The position numbers and the translations under genes were made by a program. Shown here one piece after another: positions 19,511-27,813 of a DNA stretch of 64,000 nt. Under the pieces are notes generated by a model. That model did no database searches. It worked only from the letters and a program-made list of their open reading frames with translations, and was not told the DNA's origin. Origin of the DNA: Micromonospora andamanensis (lineage in GTDB: Bacteria; Actinomycetota; Actinomycetes; Mycobacteriales; Micromonosporaceae); NCBI RefSeq assembly GCF_016863495.1, contig NZ_BOOZ01000039.1:1-64000 (forward strand). Direction: 5' to 3'. Each line of letters starts with the position of its first letter. Positions within the stretch are counted from its first letter, which is position 1.

Positions 19511-19993
19511 TCAGTGAGGCAGCCTCGCCACCCAGTCAAGCACCAGGTCGACATCCGCGCGAGTCCACCCGATTGCCGGGTCGATCGAGACGAGCAGAGT
19601 CGGCGCGGTGCGCTGATCGGCCCACTGGCGGCCCGCCGGGGTGTGGTTGTCGTCTATCCACGCCGCCGGCCGGTCACCAACGACGGCGTCGATCGCCGGC
19701 ACCTTGAGCTCAGGTGCGAACGGCGCCGGGGGTAAGCGGACCACGGGCAGTGGCTTGACCCCCAGCAAGGGAAGGTAGAGCTCGTTGGCGTCCTCGCCCC
19801 AGCCGGTCGCCCACCACAACTCTCCGGCAGCCGCCAGCTCACTGATCCAGGCACCGTGGGCGACGCAGTAGCGCTCGGCACCCTCGCCCTCGAAGAGCAC
19901 ACGTTCCTGGTAATCGTCAGGGCAGGAGGATGCGGCAAACGGATTCAGCACCCCATCCAGGTCGAGCAGGAGGACTGGCACTGATCGATCCAT
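19511..19993 (-). CDS. HAD-superfamily-like protein
   Basis: The 160-residue protein opens with LLLDLDGVLNPF (residues 8-19), the HAD nucleophile motif DxDGV, followed by LWWATGWGEDAN near residue 60 (the motif II Ser/Thr region) and AAWIDDNHTP near 110 (motif IV acidic pair). There is no large cap insertion. It is likely a small phosphatase-like protein of unknown substrate. Confidence 0.8.
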   Translation of the reverse strand: MDRSVPVLLLDLDGVLNPFAASSCPDDYQERVLFEGEGAERYCVAHGAWISELAAAGELWWATGWGEDANELYLPLLGVKPLPVVRLPPAPFAPELKVPAIDAVVGDRPAAWIDDNHTPAGRQWADQRTAPTLLVSIDPAIGWTRADVDLVLDWVARLPH

Positions 19994-20036
19994 GAGCTGC
20001 AGCTTATGGCCGGCCCGGCAGCCGAGCCAGTCCCCG

Positions 20037-20420
20037 TCAGATGACGGCGAGTGCCTCGATCTCTACCCGAAATGCCGGGTTGATGAGCCCTTTCACCTGA
20101 ACCAGCGAGCTTGCTGGCGGAGCTGAATGATCCAGGTATTCGTCGCGCACCTTTCGGAATACGGCCAGGTCGTCCAGGTCGGTGAGGTAGACGGTCAACT
20201 TGACCACCCGAGCGAAGTCGGAACCGGCGGCTTTCAGGGCGACCTCCAGATTGCGGAACACCTGCCGCGTCTGCTCCTCGGGGTCGTCGATGCCGACCGC
20301 GCGGCCATGCTCGTCCATCGGAACCTGGCCTGATACTGCTACGACGGTGCCGGAAAACGACACGACGTGGCTGTAACCGTTCACCGGGGGCAGTCCGTCA
20401 GGCCGCTGAAAATGGTTCAT
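20037..20420 (-). CDS. RidA family (YjgF/UK114) protein
   Basis: The 127-residue single-domain protein is of the usual RidA length. It carries VSFSGTVVAVSGQVPMDEHG (about 18-40), DPEEQTRQVFRNLEVALKAAG and VVKLTVYLTDLDD. RidA proteins hydrolyse reactive enamine/imine intermediates. The family arginine expected around residue 105 is not obvious: the C-terminal segment reads PPASSLVQVKGLINPAFRVEIEALAVI with Lys, so it is likely a non-canonical Rid subfamily with a different activity. Confidence 0.85.
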   Translation of the reverse strand: MNHFQRPDGLPPVNGYSHVVSFSGTVVAVSGQVPMDEHGRAVGIDDPEEQTRQVFRNLEVALKAAGSDFARVVKLTVYLTDLDDLAVFRKVRDEYLDHSAPPASSLVQVKGLINPAFRVEIEALAVI

Positions 20421-20528
20421 GCGATCACCATAGGCGGGAGCGAAAAGACGCGATGGACCGAGCCGGTGGGCTCGTGGACTCGTGGGGTGGCGGCGAATTC
20501 TGTTACGTCCTGCCGAGGGTCTTGTCGT

Positions 20529-21410
20529 TCATCCGGCAGACCGCCAATCGGTAGCGCAGGCGGTCGCGTGCAACGACGCCAGCAATTGCAGCCGGTCGGC
20601 GTCGGGGCTGCCCGGCTCGGCGGTGAAGACGAGCATGACGGAGCCGGGGTTTCCCGGTAGGGGATAGGTGTCCCAGTCCAGGACGATGTCGCCTACCTCG
20701 GGAACCCGGAAGGTCTTGGTGCCGCTCACCGACTCGCGTACGTCGTGCTGGGCCCACAGCCGCCGGAACTGGGCGCTGCGGATGCTCAGTTCACCGACGA
20801 TCGCGGCGGCGCGTGGGTGGGTGGGGTCGGTGGCGACTGCGGCGCGCATCATGCCGATGTAGTCCAGCGCCTGCCGCTCCCAGTCCGGGCAGCGACGGTC
20901 GCCGGTCAGCGCGTCGTCGAACAGCAACAGGAGCATGTTGAGCCGGTCGGTCGGGTAGGCGTCCGGGTCGCCGAGCAGCGCCTGCGCCATCGGGTTCCAG
21001 TCGAGCAGGTCGAGATGCCGGCCGAGGATGACAGCAGGAGTGTCCATCACCCGCAGCAGGCGCCGGGTGCCCTCCGGCACCCGCTCCGGATCGCGGTTCA
21101 CCTGGGCGGGCAGCGACCGGCGGGCCGCGTGGGCCAGGGTGAACAGGTGCCGACGTTCCTTGTGGTCGAGGCCGAGCGCGCCGGCGAGCGCGTCCAGGAC
21201 GTCGTCGGACGGGCGTACCTCCCGGCCCTGTTCGATCCGCTGGTAGTAGTCGGTGCTCAGCCCGGCCAGCAGGGCCAGCTCCTCGCGCCTCAGCCCGGTG
21301 ACCTTGCGCCGGCCGCCCGGCTCCAGACCGACGTCGTGTGGACGCAGCCGACCACGCCTGGCGCGTAGGAAGTCGCCGAGTTCACGAGCGTACGGATGTG
21401 GGCTGTTCAT
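20529..21410 (-). CDS. XRE-family regulator with MmyB-like ligand domain
   Basis: The 293-residue protein has an N-terminal helix-turn-helix (VTGLRREELALLAGLSTDYY then RIEQGREVRPS, residues 38-68). A C-terminal domain of about 170 residues (PAVILGRHLDLLDWNPMAQALLGD, MRAAVATDPTHPRAAAIVGEL, DIVLDWDTYPLPGNPG) matches the MmyB-type putative ligand-binding family. Genes of this type usually repress a divergent oxidoreductase gene; here a short-chain dehydrogenase starts 131 bp away with an inverted repeat in between. Confidence 0.9.
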   Translation of the reverse strand: MNSPHPYARELGDFLRARRGRLRPHDVGLEPGGRRKVTGLRREELALLAGLSTDYYQRIEQGREVRPSDDVLDALAGALGLDHKERRHLFTLAHAARRSLPAQVNRDPERVPEGTRRLLRVMDTPAVILGRHLDLLDWNPMAQALLGDPDAYPTDRLNMLLLLFDDALTGDRRCPDWERQALDYIGMMRAAVATDPTHPRAAAIVGELSIRSAQFRRLWAQHDVRESVSGTKTFRVPEVGDIVLDWDTYPLPGNPGSVMLVFTAEPGSPDADRLQLLASLHATACATDWRSAG

Positions 21411-21444
21411 GCCGCAAGTGTGCAGCGGCCCGGGCCACCGAAGG

Positions 21445-21461
21445 TAGGTCCCGCAGACCTA
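21445..21461. promoter_or_regulatory. Candidate XRE operator TAGGTC-N5-GACCTA
   Basis: A perfect 6-bp inverted repeat with a 5-bp spacer lies in the 131-bp region between the XRE regulator (start 21410) and the dehydrogenase (start 21542). It is well placed to repress both. Confidence 0.55.
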
Positions 21462-21541
21462 GGCAACCGAGTACGACTGAACCCGCCCGGATCGCTCCTA
21501 CCGTCGACCGACCAGCGCACCGACATCTCCAGGAGCCGCAG

Positions 21542-22447
21542 ATGACCGGATGGACCACCGACCAGATCCCCGACCAGGACGGTCGGGTTGCCGTCGTGAC
21601 CGGCGGGAACTCGGGCCTCGGCCTGGTCACCGCCACCGAGCTGGCCAGCCACGGCGCGCACGTCGTGCTCGCCGTTCGCAACACCCTCGCCGGTGAGGAG
21701 GCCGCCCACCGGATCTGCGGCGACGTCGAGGTACGCGAGCTGGATCTGGCCTCCCTCGCCTCCGTGCGGGCCTTCGCGGCGAAGCTGGCCGGCGACCACC
21801 CGGCGATCGACCTGCTGGTCAACAACGCCGGCATGGTGCTGCTCGGCCCGCGCCGCACCTCCGCCGACGGATTCGAGCTGCACCTGGCCAGCAACATGCT
21901 TGGCCACTTCGCACTGACCGGCCTGCTGCTCGGGAACCTGGCCGCGGCGCGGGAAGCACGCGTGGTCAGTCTCAGCTCGATCACCCACAAGAACGCGCAC
22001 CTGGACTTCGATGACCTGATGTTCGAACGTGACTACCGGGCAGCCGCCGCCTACGGCCGGTCCAAACTCGCCACCACGGTCTTCGGCATCGAGCTGGACC
22101 GTCGCCTGCGCGCCGCCGGAGCACCTGTCGTCAGCACGCTGGCCCACCCCGGTCTCACCCGCACCAACCTGACTCCGCGTGCCTGGGAGCACCGGGGCCG
22201 GTTCGGCAGCCTGATCGCGCGGGCCGGGCTGCTGGCGACCCAGCCGGTGGAGCAGGGCGCGCTGCCGCAGTTGCGCGCCGCGACCGAGCCCGGTGTACGG
22301 GGTGGCCAGTTCTTCGGACCGTCCGGGCTCTGGGAGACGCGGGGCAGGGTCACCGAGGCCCGGCTCAGCCGGGAGGCCACCGACCCGGCCGTCGGCAGGC
22401 GGCTGTGGGCGGCGGCCGAGGACCTGACCGGCGTCACCTACCCCTGA
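21542..22447 (+). CDS. Short-chain dehydrogenase/reductase
   Basis: The 301-residue protein is a classical SDR. It has the cofactor motif TGGNSGLG (residues 20-27), NNAGM near 97, the catalytic Ser in LSSITH, and YGRSKLA near 177-183 carrying catalytic Tyr and Lys. ATG 21542 follows AGGAG. It resembles the retinol-dehydrogenase/WW-oxidoreductase-like group by sequence feel. Expression is probably controlled by the divergent XRE regulator. Confidence 0.92.
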   Translation: MTGWTTDQIPDQDGRVAVVTGGNSGLGLVTATELASHGAHVVLAVRNTLAGEEAAHRICGDVEVRELDLASLASVRAFAAKLAGDHPAIDLLVNNAGMVLLGPRRTSADGFELHLASNMLGHFALTGLLLGNLAAAREARVVSLSSITHKNAHLDFDDLMFERDYRAAAAYGRSKLATTVFGIELDRRLRAAGAPVVSTLAHPGLTRTNLTPRAWEHRGRFGSLIARAGLLATQPVEQGALPQLRAATEPGVRGGQFFGPSGLWETRGRVTEARLSREATDPAVGRRLWAAAEDLTGVTYP

Positions 22448-22597
22448 CCTGCGACTGTCATTGGCCATGTAGCCATTCCGGATCGCCGATTCATTGGGAG
22501 CGATACCACCGGGGCGACAATCTGCACCGTCCGATCGCTACACTCCCGGACATGGTCCGGGGCCGCCCAACAGGACCCGGTGCGTTGATCAGATCGG

Positions 22598-23437
22598 ATG
22601 GAGACGCCATTGACCCGCGACGAGGCCGCACCCCCCGGAATCGACCTCGCCGTTCCCAGCGTGGCGCGGGTCTACGACTACTTCCTGGGCGGTAAGGACA
22701 ACTTCGAGGTCGACCGGAAGGTCGCCGAGCACGCCCTGCGGATCACCCCGGACGGGCCGGCCGCCGGCCAGGCGAACCGGGCCTTCCTGCGCCGGGTGAT
22801 CCGGTTCCTCGTCGCCGAGGCCGGCATCGACCAGTTCCTCGACATCGGGTCGGGGCTGCCCACTCAGGGCAACGTGCACGAGGTCGCCGCCGAGCACAAC
22901 CCGAGCGCCCGGGTGGTGTACGTGGACAACGACCCGATCGTCCTGACGCACGGGCGGGCCCTGCTCGCCGCGGAGGGCACGGCGACGGTGATCCAGGCCG
23001 ACATCCGGCGACCGCAGGAGATCCTCGACCATCCGGACGCTCGCCGGTTCCTCGACTTCGACAGGCCGATCGGGCTGCTGCTCTTCGCGATCCTGCACCA
23101 CCTCGGCGACGACGAGGCGCCGGGAGCGGTGTCGGCCGAGTTGATCGAAGCGCTGCCGTCGGGCAGTTACGTGGCGATCTCGCACTTCCGTGATCCGGGT
23201 GAGCGGGACCCGGAAGGCTCCCGTAAGGCCCGTGAGGTCGAGCGGGTCTTCAACGAGTCGCTGGGCACCGGCCGCTGGCGTACCGACGAGGAGATCCTCT
23301 CCTTCGCCGACGGGCTGACGGTGCTGGAGCCGGGGCTGGTGCCGCTGGCCGAGTGGCGTCCGGATCCGAGCTCGCCCGCGCCGAAGCAGACCGACACCTA
23401 CCACACCTTCGTCGGACTACTCGCCCACAAACCGTAG
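22598..23437 (+). CDS. SAM-dependent methyltransferase, PF04672 (DUF574) family
   Basis: The 279-residue protein carries the family signature VARVYDYFLGGKDNFEVDR (22-40), the SAM-binding glycine motif FLDIGSGLPT (about 79-88), VVYVDNDPIVLTHGRALLA and IGLLLFAILHHL. The family is abundant in actinomycetes, often in many copies per genome, and the methyl acceptors are generally unknown. It converges with the ClpC-like gene ending at 23519. Confidence 0.92.
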   Translation: METPLTRDEAAPPGIDLAVPSVARVYDYFLGGKDNFEVDRKVAEHALRITPDGPAAGQANRAFLRRVIRFLVAEAGIDQFLDIGSGLPTQGNVHEVAAEHNPSARVVYVDNDPIVLTHGRALLAAEGTATVIQADIRRPQEILDHPDARRFLDFDRPIGLLLFAILHHLGDDEAPGAVSAELIEALPSGSYVAISHFRDPGERDPEGSRKAREVERVFNESLGTGRWRTDEEILSFADGLTVLEPGLVPLAEWRPDPSSPAPKQTDTYHTFVGLLAHKP

Positions 23438-23518
23438 ACAGTGCCGGCGTAGCCGCCGATCATCGTCAGCATTCCGGTGCCGGCGGAACCGGTGCGGCCC
23501 GCGATCAGCGGAACCGGG

Positions 23519-25114
23519 TCAGCTCATGGCCCAGACATCGTCGTCGTCTGGGAAGACGTTGGCGGCAGCCGAGTTGCTCGGCAGGTCGGAGGAGGTCGGC
23601 GCGGCTGACTCCTCGTCGATACGATCTCGCAACGTCTGCTCGACCACGAGGCGGACGCTGTCGTCGTCGACCTCCGGGACGACGTCGTCGCCCGACTGCC
23701 ACTCCAACTCCCGTTGCGCGATCCGCTCAAGCAGTTGTTTCTCCTTGTCGCGCAACTGCGTCGCGCTTTCGAAGTCCTGCGCGTCGATCATCGCCTCCTT
23801 CTCCCGGCGTACCTGAGCGCAGTGCTCGTCGAGTTCGAGCAGGTCAGGCGGGCGCGCCATCCGCGCGACCCGTACCTGGGCGCTGGCCTCGTCGATGAGG
23901 TCGACGGCGTTGGCAGGCAGGCGGCGCTCGTGGAAATACCTGTCGGCCAGCCGCACCGCCTCGGACAGCGCCGAGTCCGTGATGCTGACCCGGTGGTGCG
24001 CCTCGTAGCGGTCGCGTAGCGCGACGAGCATGTCGTAGGCGGCCCGTGGGCTCGGTGGCGCGACGGTGATCTCCTGGAGAAAGCTGATCAGGCGGGGGTC
24101 GTCGCGCATGATCCGCCGGACGGTGTCGGCCGACCCGGTGGAGATGAGCTGTATCTCCCGGCCGGCCAGCAGGGCGCGGATCGTCCCCCAGACGGTCGCC
24201 GCGTCACCGCGCGGCGTACCAAAGATGAGCTCAATGTCCTCCACGAACAACAAGGTGTCTCCGCTGGTGCCGCGCAGGGCCAGGTGGACATCTCTGAGCC
24301 GCTCCTCCATCTCACCGTGCGAGCGCGAGCCGGCCGTGAGAGCAGCCAGGTCGAGGGCGTACAGCTGCTTGTCCCTGAGAGTGTCGAGCACCTCGCCCTT
24401 GGCGATTCTCTGCGCGAGCCGTTCGACAACTGCCGACTTGCCGACACCTGGCTCGCCGATCAGCACCGGGTTGTTCTTGGCGCGGCGTGACAGTACCTGC
24501 ACCACTCGCTCGACCTCCCTGTCCCGGCCGACCACCGGGTCGAGCCTGCCCTCACGAGCGGCCCGGGTCAGGTTCCGTCCGAACTGGTCGAGCACCCGGT
24601 CGGTCGGCGGGGTGGGCACGATTACGGTGACGCTCGGCGTGGCAGACTCGTTGCCGCCGGGCGTCGGGGCACCGCCCGGCCGCCCGACGAGCAGGTTGAT
24701 CACCTGACGGCGAACGAGGCCGAGCTCCGCGCCGAGCTTGATGAGTACCTGGGCACCGACTCCCTGGCCCTCGCGGATCAACCCGAGCAGGATGTGCTCC
24801 GTGCCGATGTAGTTGTGGCCGAGCTGCAGCGCCTCCCGCAGCGACAGCTCCAGCACCTTCTTGGCCCGCGGCGTGAACGGGATGTGTCCCTCTGGCTCCT
24901 GCTGACCCCGGCCGATGATCTCCTCGACCTGGTGGCGGACGCCTTCCAGCGAGACTCCGAAGCTCTCCAGCGCCGTTGCCGCCACGCCCTCACCCTCATG
25001 GACCAGACCCAGCAGGATGTGTTCCGTACCCATGTAGTTGTGGTTGAGTGCCCGGGCATCTTGCTGGGCCAGGATCACGACCCGCCGTCCCCGGTCGGTG
25101 AACCGTTCGAACAT
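23519..25114 (-). CDS. Truncated ClpC-like protein with degenerate AAA site
   Basis: The 531-residue protein has a full double Clp N domain (residues 1-145), one AAA domain (about 175-420) and a UVR/coiled-coil segment (about 433-470), then an acidic tail. The second ATPase domain and ClpP-binding loop of ClpC (about 800+ residues) are absent. Walker A is GEPGVGKSA (220-228). Walker B ends VED instead of the expected IDE (291-293); the pore-loop KYRG reads RSHG; the ALERRF arginine fingers read RLISFL (341-346). ATP hydrolysis and threading are therefore probably lost. It lies 28 bp downstream of the caspase gene, as the third gene of a cassette. Confidence 0.88.
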   Translation of the reverse strand: MFERFTDRGRRVVILAQQDARALNHNYMGTEHILLGLVHEGEGVAATALESFGVSLEGVRHQVEEIIGRGQQEPEGHIPFTPRAKKVLELSLREALQLGHNYIGTEHILLGLIREGQGVGAQVLIKLGAELGLVRRQVINLLVGRPGGAPTPGGNESATPSVTVIVPTPPTDRVLDQFGRNLTRAAREGRLDPVVGRDREVERVVQVLSRRAKNNPVLIGEPGVGKSAVVERLAQRIAKGEVLDTLRDKQLYALDLAALTAGSRSHGEMEERLRDVHLALRGTSGDTLLFVEDIELIFGTPRGDAATVWGTIRALLAGREIQLISTGSADTVRRIMRDDPRLISFLQEITVAPPSPRAAYDMLVALRDRYEAHHRVSITDSALSEAVRLADRYFHERRLPANAVDLIDEASAQVRVARMARPPDLLELDEHCAQVRREKEAMIDAQDFESATQLRDKEKQLLERIAQRELEWQSGDDVVPEVDDDSVRLVVEQTLRDRIDEESAAPTSSDLPSNSAAANVFPDDDDVWAMS

Positions 25115-25142
25115 CGGGGCTCCTTCGCTGGCAAAGATGCGG

Positions 25143-26456
25143 TCAGCTGTCGCCGGTCAACACGGCGAGGTCCCGCTCGGCCCAGGTCACGGTCGGCACG
25201 TCACCGTCCAGGCGACGGCAGGCGTGGATCAACTCGCGCAGCAACGCGACCGCCTCCGCCCGCGCGCCGAGGCACGCCAGGTTGCGGGCGAGCAAGTGCT
25301 GCGTACGCAGGGTGTCGGGGTGGGTCGGGCCGAGCACCCGACGGCGGTCCGGTAGCAGGATGCGCAGCATCGCGGCGGCCTCGGTGCGAGACCCGGCTTC
25401 GCCCAGATTCACCGCGAGGAACTGGCGGGTGCGCATCGTCTCCTCGTGGTCGCTGCCGTAGGCGCCGGACTGCTCCTCCAGCAACTCGCGCAGCAGGTGT
25501 GCGGCCTCGCGCGGGTTGCCGGTCGCGCCGACCGCATGGGCGGCCAGCCGACGGGTGCGTTGCGTGTCTGGTTCGTCGGGGCCGAGAATGCGCGCCTGCT
25601 CGGCGGCCACGGCTTGGAGATCCGCCAGCGCCGCCGGCCACCGCCCGGCCGCGGCCAGAGCCGCGGCCTCGTCGAACCGCCGGGACATCGCCGTGGCGGC
25701 CACTGTCGCGAAGGCACGGTTGCGCGAGAGCACCAGGCTCCCGGCGGTACGGGAGATGCGGCTCAGCGGGATGGGCAGGCTCTGCCGACTCAACCGCTCC
25801 CGCAGGCCACGGTAGAGGTCTCCGACAGTGATGAACTCGGACTCGCCGTTGATGCCCTCGTTGAGCACACTGAGCAGTCGCCCGGTGAAGGCGGTGTGCT
25901 CCTCGCCCGGCAGGAACAGCGCGACATTGTTCGCCTGCGCCGAGGTCAACAGGCAACAGCCCTCGATTTCGAGCTGACCCAGTAGTGCCTTGGTCGGCGC
26001 GGCGAGTTCGTCGCCGAACGCCCGTCCGGAGAAGCAGCAGTCCAGGATGATGACCTTCGCCTGGGCTGGGCTGTCCAGCACGATCCTGCGAAGAGTCTCG
26101 TACTTCAGGGACGCGAAATCCGGTTCGTCGGGATCGGTCTCGTACATCGCCAGATACAGCTCGTGCCGGGGCCCGGCCTTGATGCCATGGCCGGCGAAGT
26201 ACACGAGCAGCAGATCCTTGGCCTGCTCGGCCGATGCCCGCAGCTGCCGGCCGAGGGTGGGCAGGCTCGTCTCGTCCAGCAGCACGGCACACCGCGACCT
26301 CGGCACGATGCCGAAGTCCGGGTCAGTGAGGACCGTTTCGAGGTCGGCGATGTTGCGCGTGACGTGCGGAATGGCGGGCAGCCGGTCGGCGTCGTGGTAG
26401 CGGGACGAGCCGAGCAGCACGACCGACGAACGGTCAGGATCCGGCGGGCTGGTCAC
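25143..26456 (-). CDS. Caspase-like (C14) peptidase with TPR repeats
   Basis: The 437-residue protein has an N-terminal caspase/metacaspase domain (about 10-235). His90 lies in LLVYFAGHG and Cys141 in ILDCCFSGR, which fit the catalytic dyad. Residues of about 260-430 contain kinesin-light-chain-like TPR units, each with a 'P.T..tr..lA..l...G' pattern. The start overlaps the EACC1 gene by 23 bp. Bacterial caspase homologues are known effectors of abortive infection and programmed death. The TPRs could sense a trigger or recruit substrates. No signal peptide. Confidence 0.92.
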   Translation of the reverse strand: MTSPPDPDRSSVVLLGSSRYHDADRLPAIPHVTRNIADLETVLTDPDFGIVPRSRCAVLLDETSLPTLGRQLRASAEQAKDLLLVYFAGHGIKAGPRHELYLAMYETDPDEPDFASLKYETLRRIVLDSPAQAKVIILDCCFSGRAFGDELAAPTKALLGQLEIEGCCLLTSAQANNVALFLPGEEHTAFTGRLLSVLNEGINGESEFITVGDLYRGLRERLSRQSLPIPLSRISRTAGSLVLSRNRAFATVAATAMSRRFDEAAALAAAGRWPAALADLQAVAAEQARILGPDEPDTQRTRRLAAHAVGATGNPREAAHLLRELLEEQSGAYGSDHEETMRTRQFLAVNLGEAGSRTEAAAMLRILLPDRRRVLGPTHPDTLRTQHLLARNLACLGARAEAVALLRELIHACRRLDGDVPTVTWAERDLAVLTGDS

Positions 26457-26826
26457 CGTGCTCCCCGGCGGTCAGCTCCCGCAGCATCCGCTCGATGGCG
26501 TCGGTACGGGTGTTTCGGGCGTCCAACACGATGGTCCGGCCCCCGCCGCGCTGATGGCGGATCTCGATGCGTACCGCCCGGTTGCGGGCCCGGGAGAGCC
26601 AGACGCCGAGCGCGCCGGCCAGCACGGTGATCGCCCCTCCGGAGCCGACCGCGATCGTCAACGCCTCGACCAGTCCACCCAGCTCGCCCTGGCGTGGCGT
26701 GCGTTTGTTGAAGGAGACCAGTGGCCGCAGATCGGGCTCTGTCACGAGCCAGTCGTGCAGATCCTCGTAAAGGGGCTCGACCTCTCCGTCCGGCGTGTTC
26801 TCGTCGGCAGAAAGGGTGAGGTACAT
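26434..26826 (-). CDS. EACC1-like membrane adaptor (effector-associated constant component 1)
   Basis: The 130-residue protein has an N-terminal domain (LYEDLHDWLVTEPDLRPLVS, 19-39), the conserved GELGGLVEALTIAVGSGGA stretch (48-66), one transmembrane helix (about 57-77) and a C-terminal beta-rich part (RAVRIEIRHQ...RTIVLDARNT). This pattern matches the EACC1 family described as a constant partner of variable effectors, often caspases, in actinobacterial conflict systems. First gene of the three-gene cassette; it would tether the caspase to the membrane. Confidence 0.82.
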   Translation of the reverse strand: MYLTLSADENTPDGEVEPLYEDLHDWLVTEPDLRPLVSFNKRTPRQGELGGLVEALTIAVGSGGAITVLAGALGVWLSRARNRAVRIEIRHQRGGGRTIVLDARNTRTDAIERMLRELTAGEHGDQPAGS

Positions 26827-27130
26827 AGCACTCCAGATTCTCCACCATCAGTGCGTCGAATGCGCATCGTGCCAGGGGCGACAGCGTTGGATCACCGTAC
26901 CCGCCGCATGGTGAGGCCGGCCACCGCGCTTTATCACCGGCCGATGGTGATGGTCCCGGCGGTGCTGAGGTCGGTGTCTCACACTGTTGCCTGAGCTGCA
27001 ACAACGCGGCGGCCGGTTACCTCGGCTCCCGGTCACGGTCGGGTTGCCGACAAAGCTGATCCCATAACGATTCGATGCCGTCGATATTCGTGAGTCCGCA
27101 CCGCATCCGCCGAATGGTCTGACCCTAACG
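26827..27130. promoter_or_regulatory. Upstream region of the EACC1-caspase-ClpC cassette
   Basis: This stretch of about 300 bp contains no supportable gene and should hold the cassette promoter. ATCACC (26933-26938) and GGTGAT (26946-26951) form a perfect 6-bp inverted repeat. Another ATCACC/GGTGA pair lies near 26891-26914. They are candidate regulator sites. Confidence 0.4.
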
Positions 27131-27349
27131 ATGCTCGTGCCGACGATGTTCATCGCATGGACTGGGGCCTACAGCGAACCAGCCGGCACGTTCGCGAGCG
27201 AGTCCGTGGTGACGAGTGTCGGTACCACGGCGCTCGCGAAGGTCCGGGAGGACGTCGCCCGGGCCGTGCAGTCCGCCCTCGACGTGGACATCGTCGTGCA
27301 GCACGTCGGCTACCGGGCGGCACTGGAAGTGGCGGATCAGGCGGACTGA
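27131..27349 (+). CDS. Small hypothetical protein
   Basis: This 72-codon frame has strong G/C preference at third positions, like real genes of the window. I recognise no family. It encodes a mixed hydrophobic N terminus and a C-terminal helix-like segment (TALAKVREDVARAVQSALDVD). It ends 8 bp before the convergent HxlR gene. It could be a remnant. Confidence 0.35.
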   Translation: MLVPTMFIAWTGAYSEPAGTFASESVVTSVGTTALAKVREDVARAVQSALDVDIVVQHVGYRAALEVADQAD

Positions 27350-27357
27350 CTCCAGCG

Positions 27358-27813
27358 TCATCGTGTCCTGGGCGGCTGCTCCGCCAACTCGACGTCGGCG
27401 TGCTGCGCTGAGGCTTCGCGGAGCAGCGCGTCACCGGTCCGGTGAAGCTCGATCAGTAACGGTCTGAGGGTCTGACCGGCGGCGGTGAGCCGGTAGGCGG
27501 TGCGAGACGGAAAGCCCTTCTGGCGGCGGCACTCGATCAGATCGTCAATTGCCAGCCTGGCCAGTCTCTCGCTCAGGACCTTCGCGCTCAGCGCGGGCAA
27601 CGCGGCCCGCAACTGGCCGAACGATCGGGGTCCATGCATCAGTTCCCGCAGGAGGAGCGTCGTCCATCGACCGCCGACAGCGGCGAGCGCAACCTCCACG
27701 GGGCAGGTTGACGTGGGATGTCGCTTCGTCGCCGCGCCGGGCCAAGCTGTCACCGGCGCGGCGAGGGTGGCTGCCAACCAACGGTTCCTCGACCTCGGCC
27801 TGCCCATCGACAT
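27358..27813 (-). CDS. HxlR-family transcriptional regulator, atypical N terminus
   Basis: Residues 37-151 form a standard HxlR winged helix (CPVEVALAAVGGRWTTLLLREL, FGQLRAALPALSAKVLSERL, FPSRTAYRLTAAG). Homology begins at Cys37 (27705), where the reading frame enters sequence that, on the other strand, encodes a SnoaL-like fragment. The first 30 or so residues from ATG 27813 are therefore antisense to that fragment and probably not original. The true start may be internal, or the gene may be 5'-rearranged. Confidence 0.7.
   Translation of the reverse strand: MSMGRPRSRNRWLAATLAAPVTAWPGAATKRHPTSTCPVEVALAAVGGRWTTLLLRELMHGPRSFGQLRAALPALSAKVLSERLARLAIDDLIECRRQKGFPSRTAYRLTAAGQTLRPLLIELHRTGDALLREASAQHADVELAEQPPRTR

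Noticed and set aside
26848..27153. Minus-strand frame upstream of the EACC1 gene
   Set aside because: Arg/His-rich translation without conserved features; codon pattern unlike neighbouring genes.
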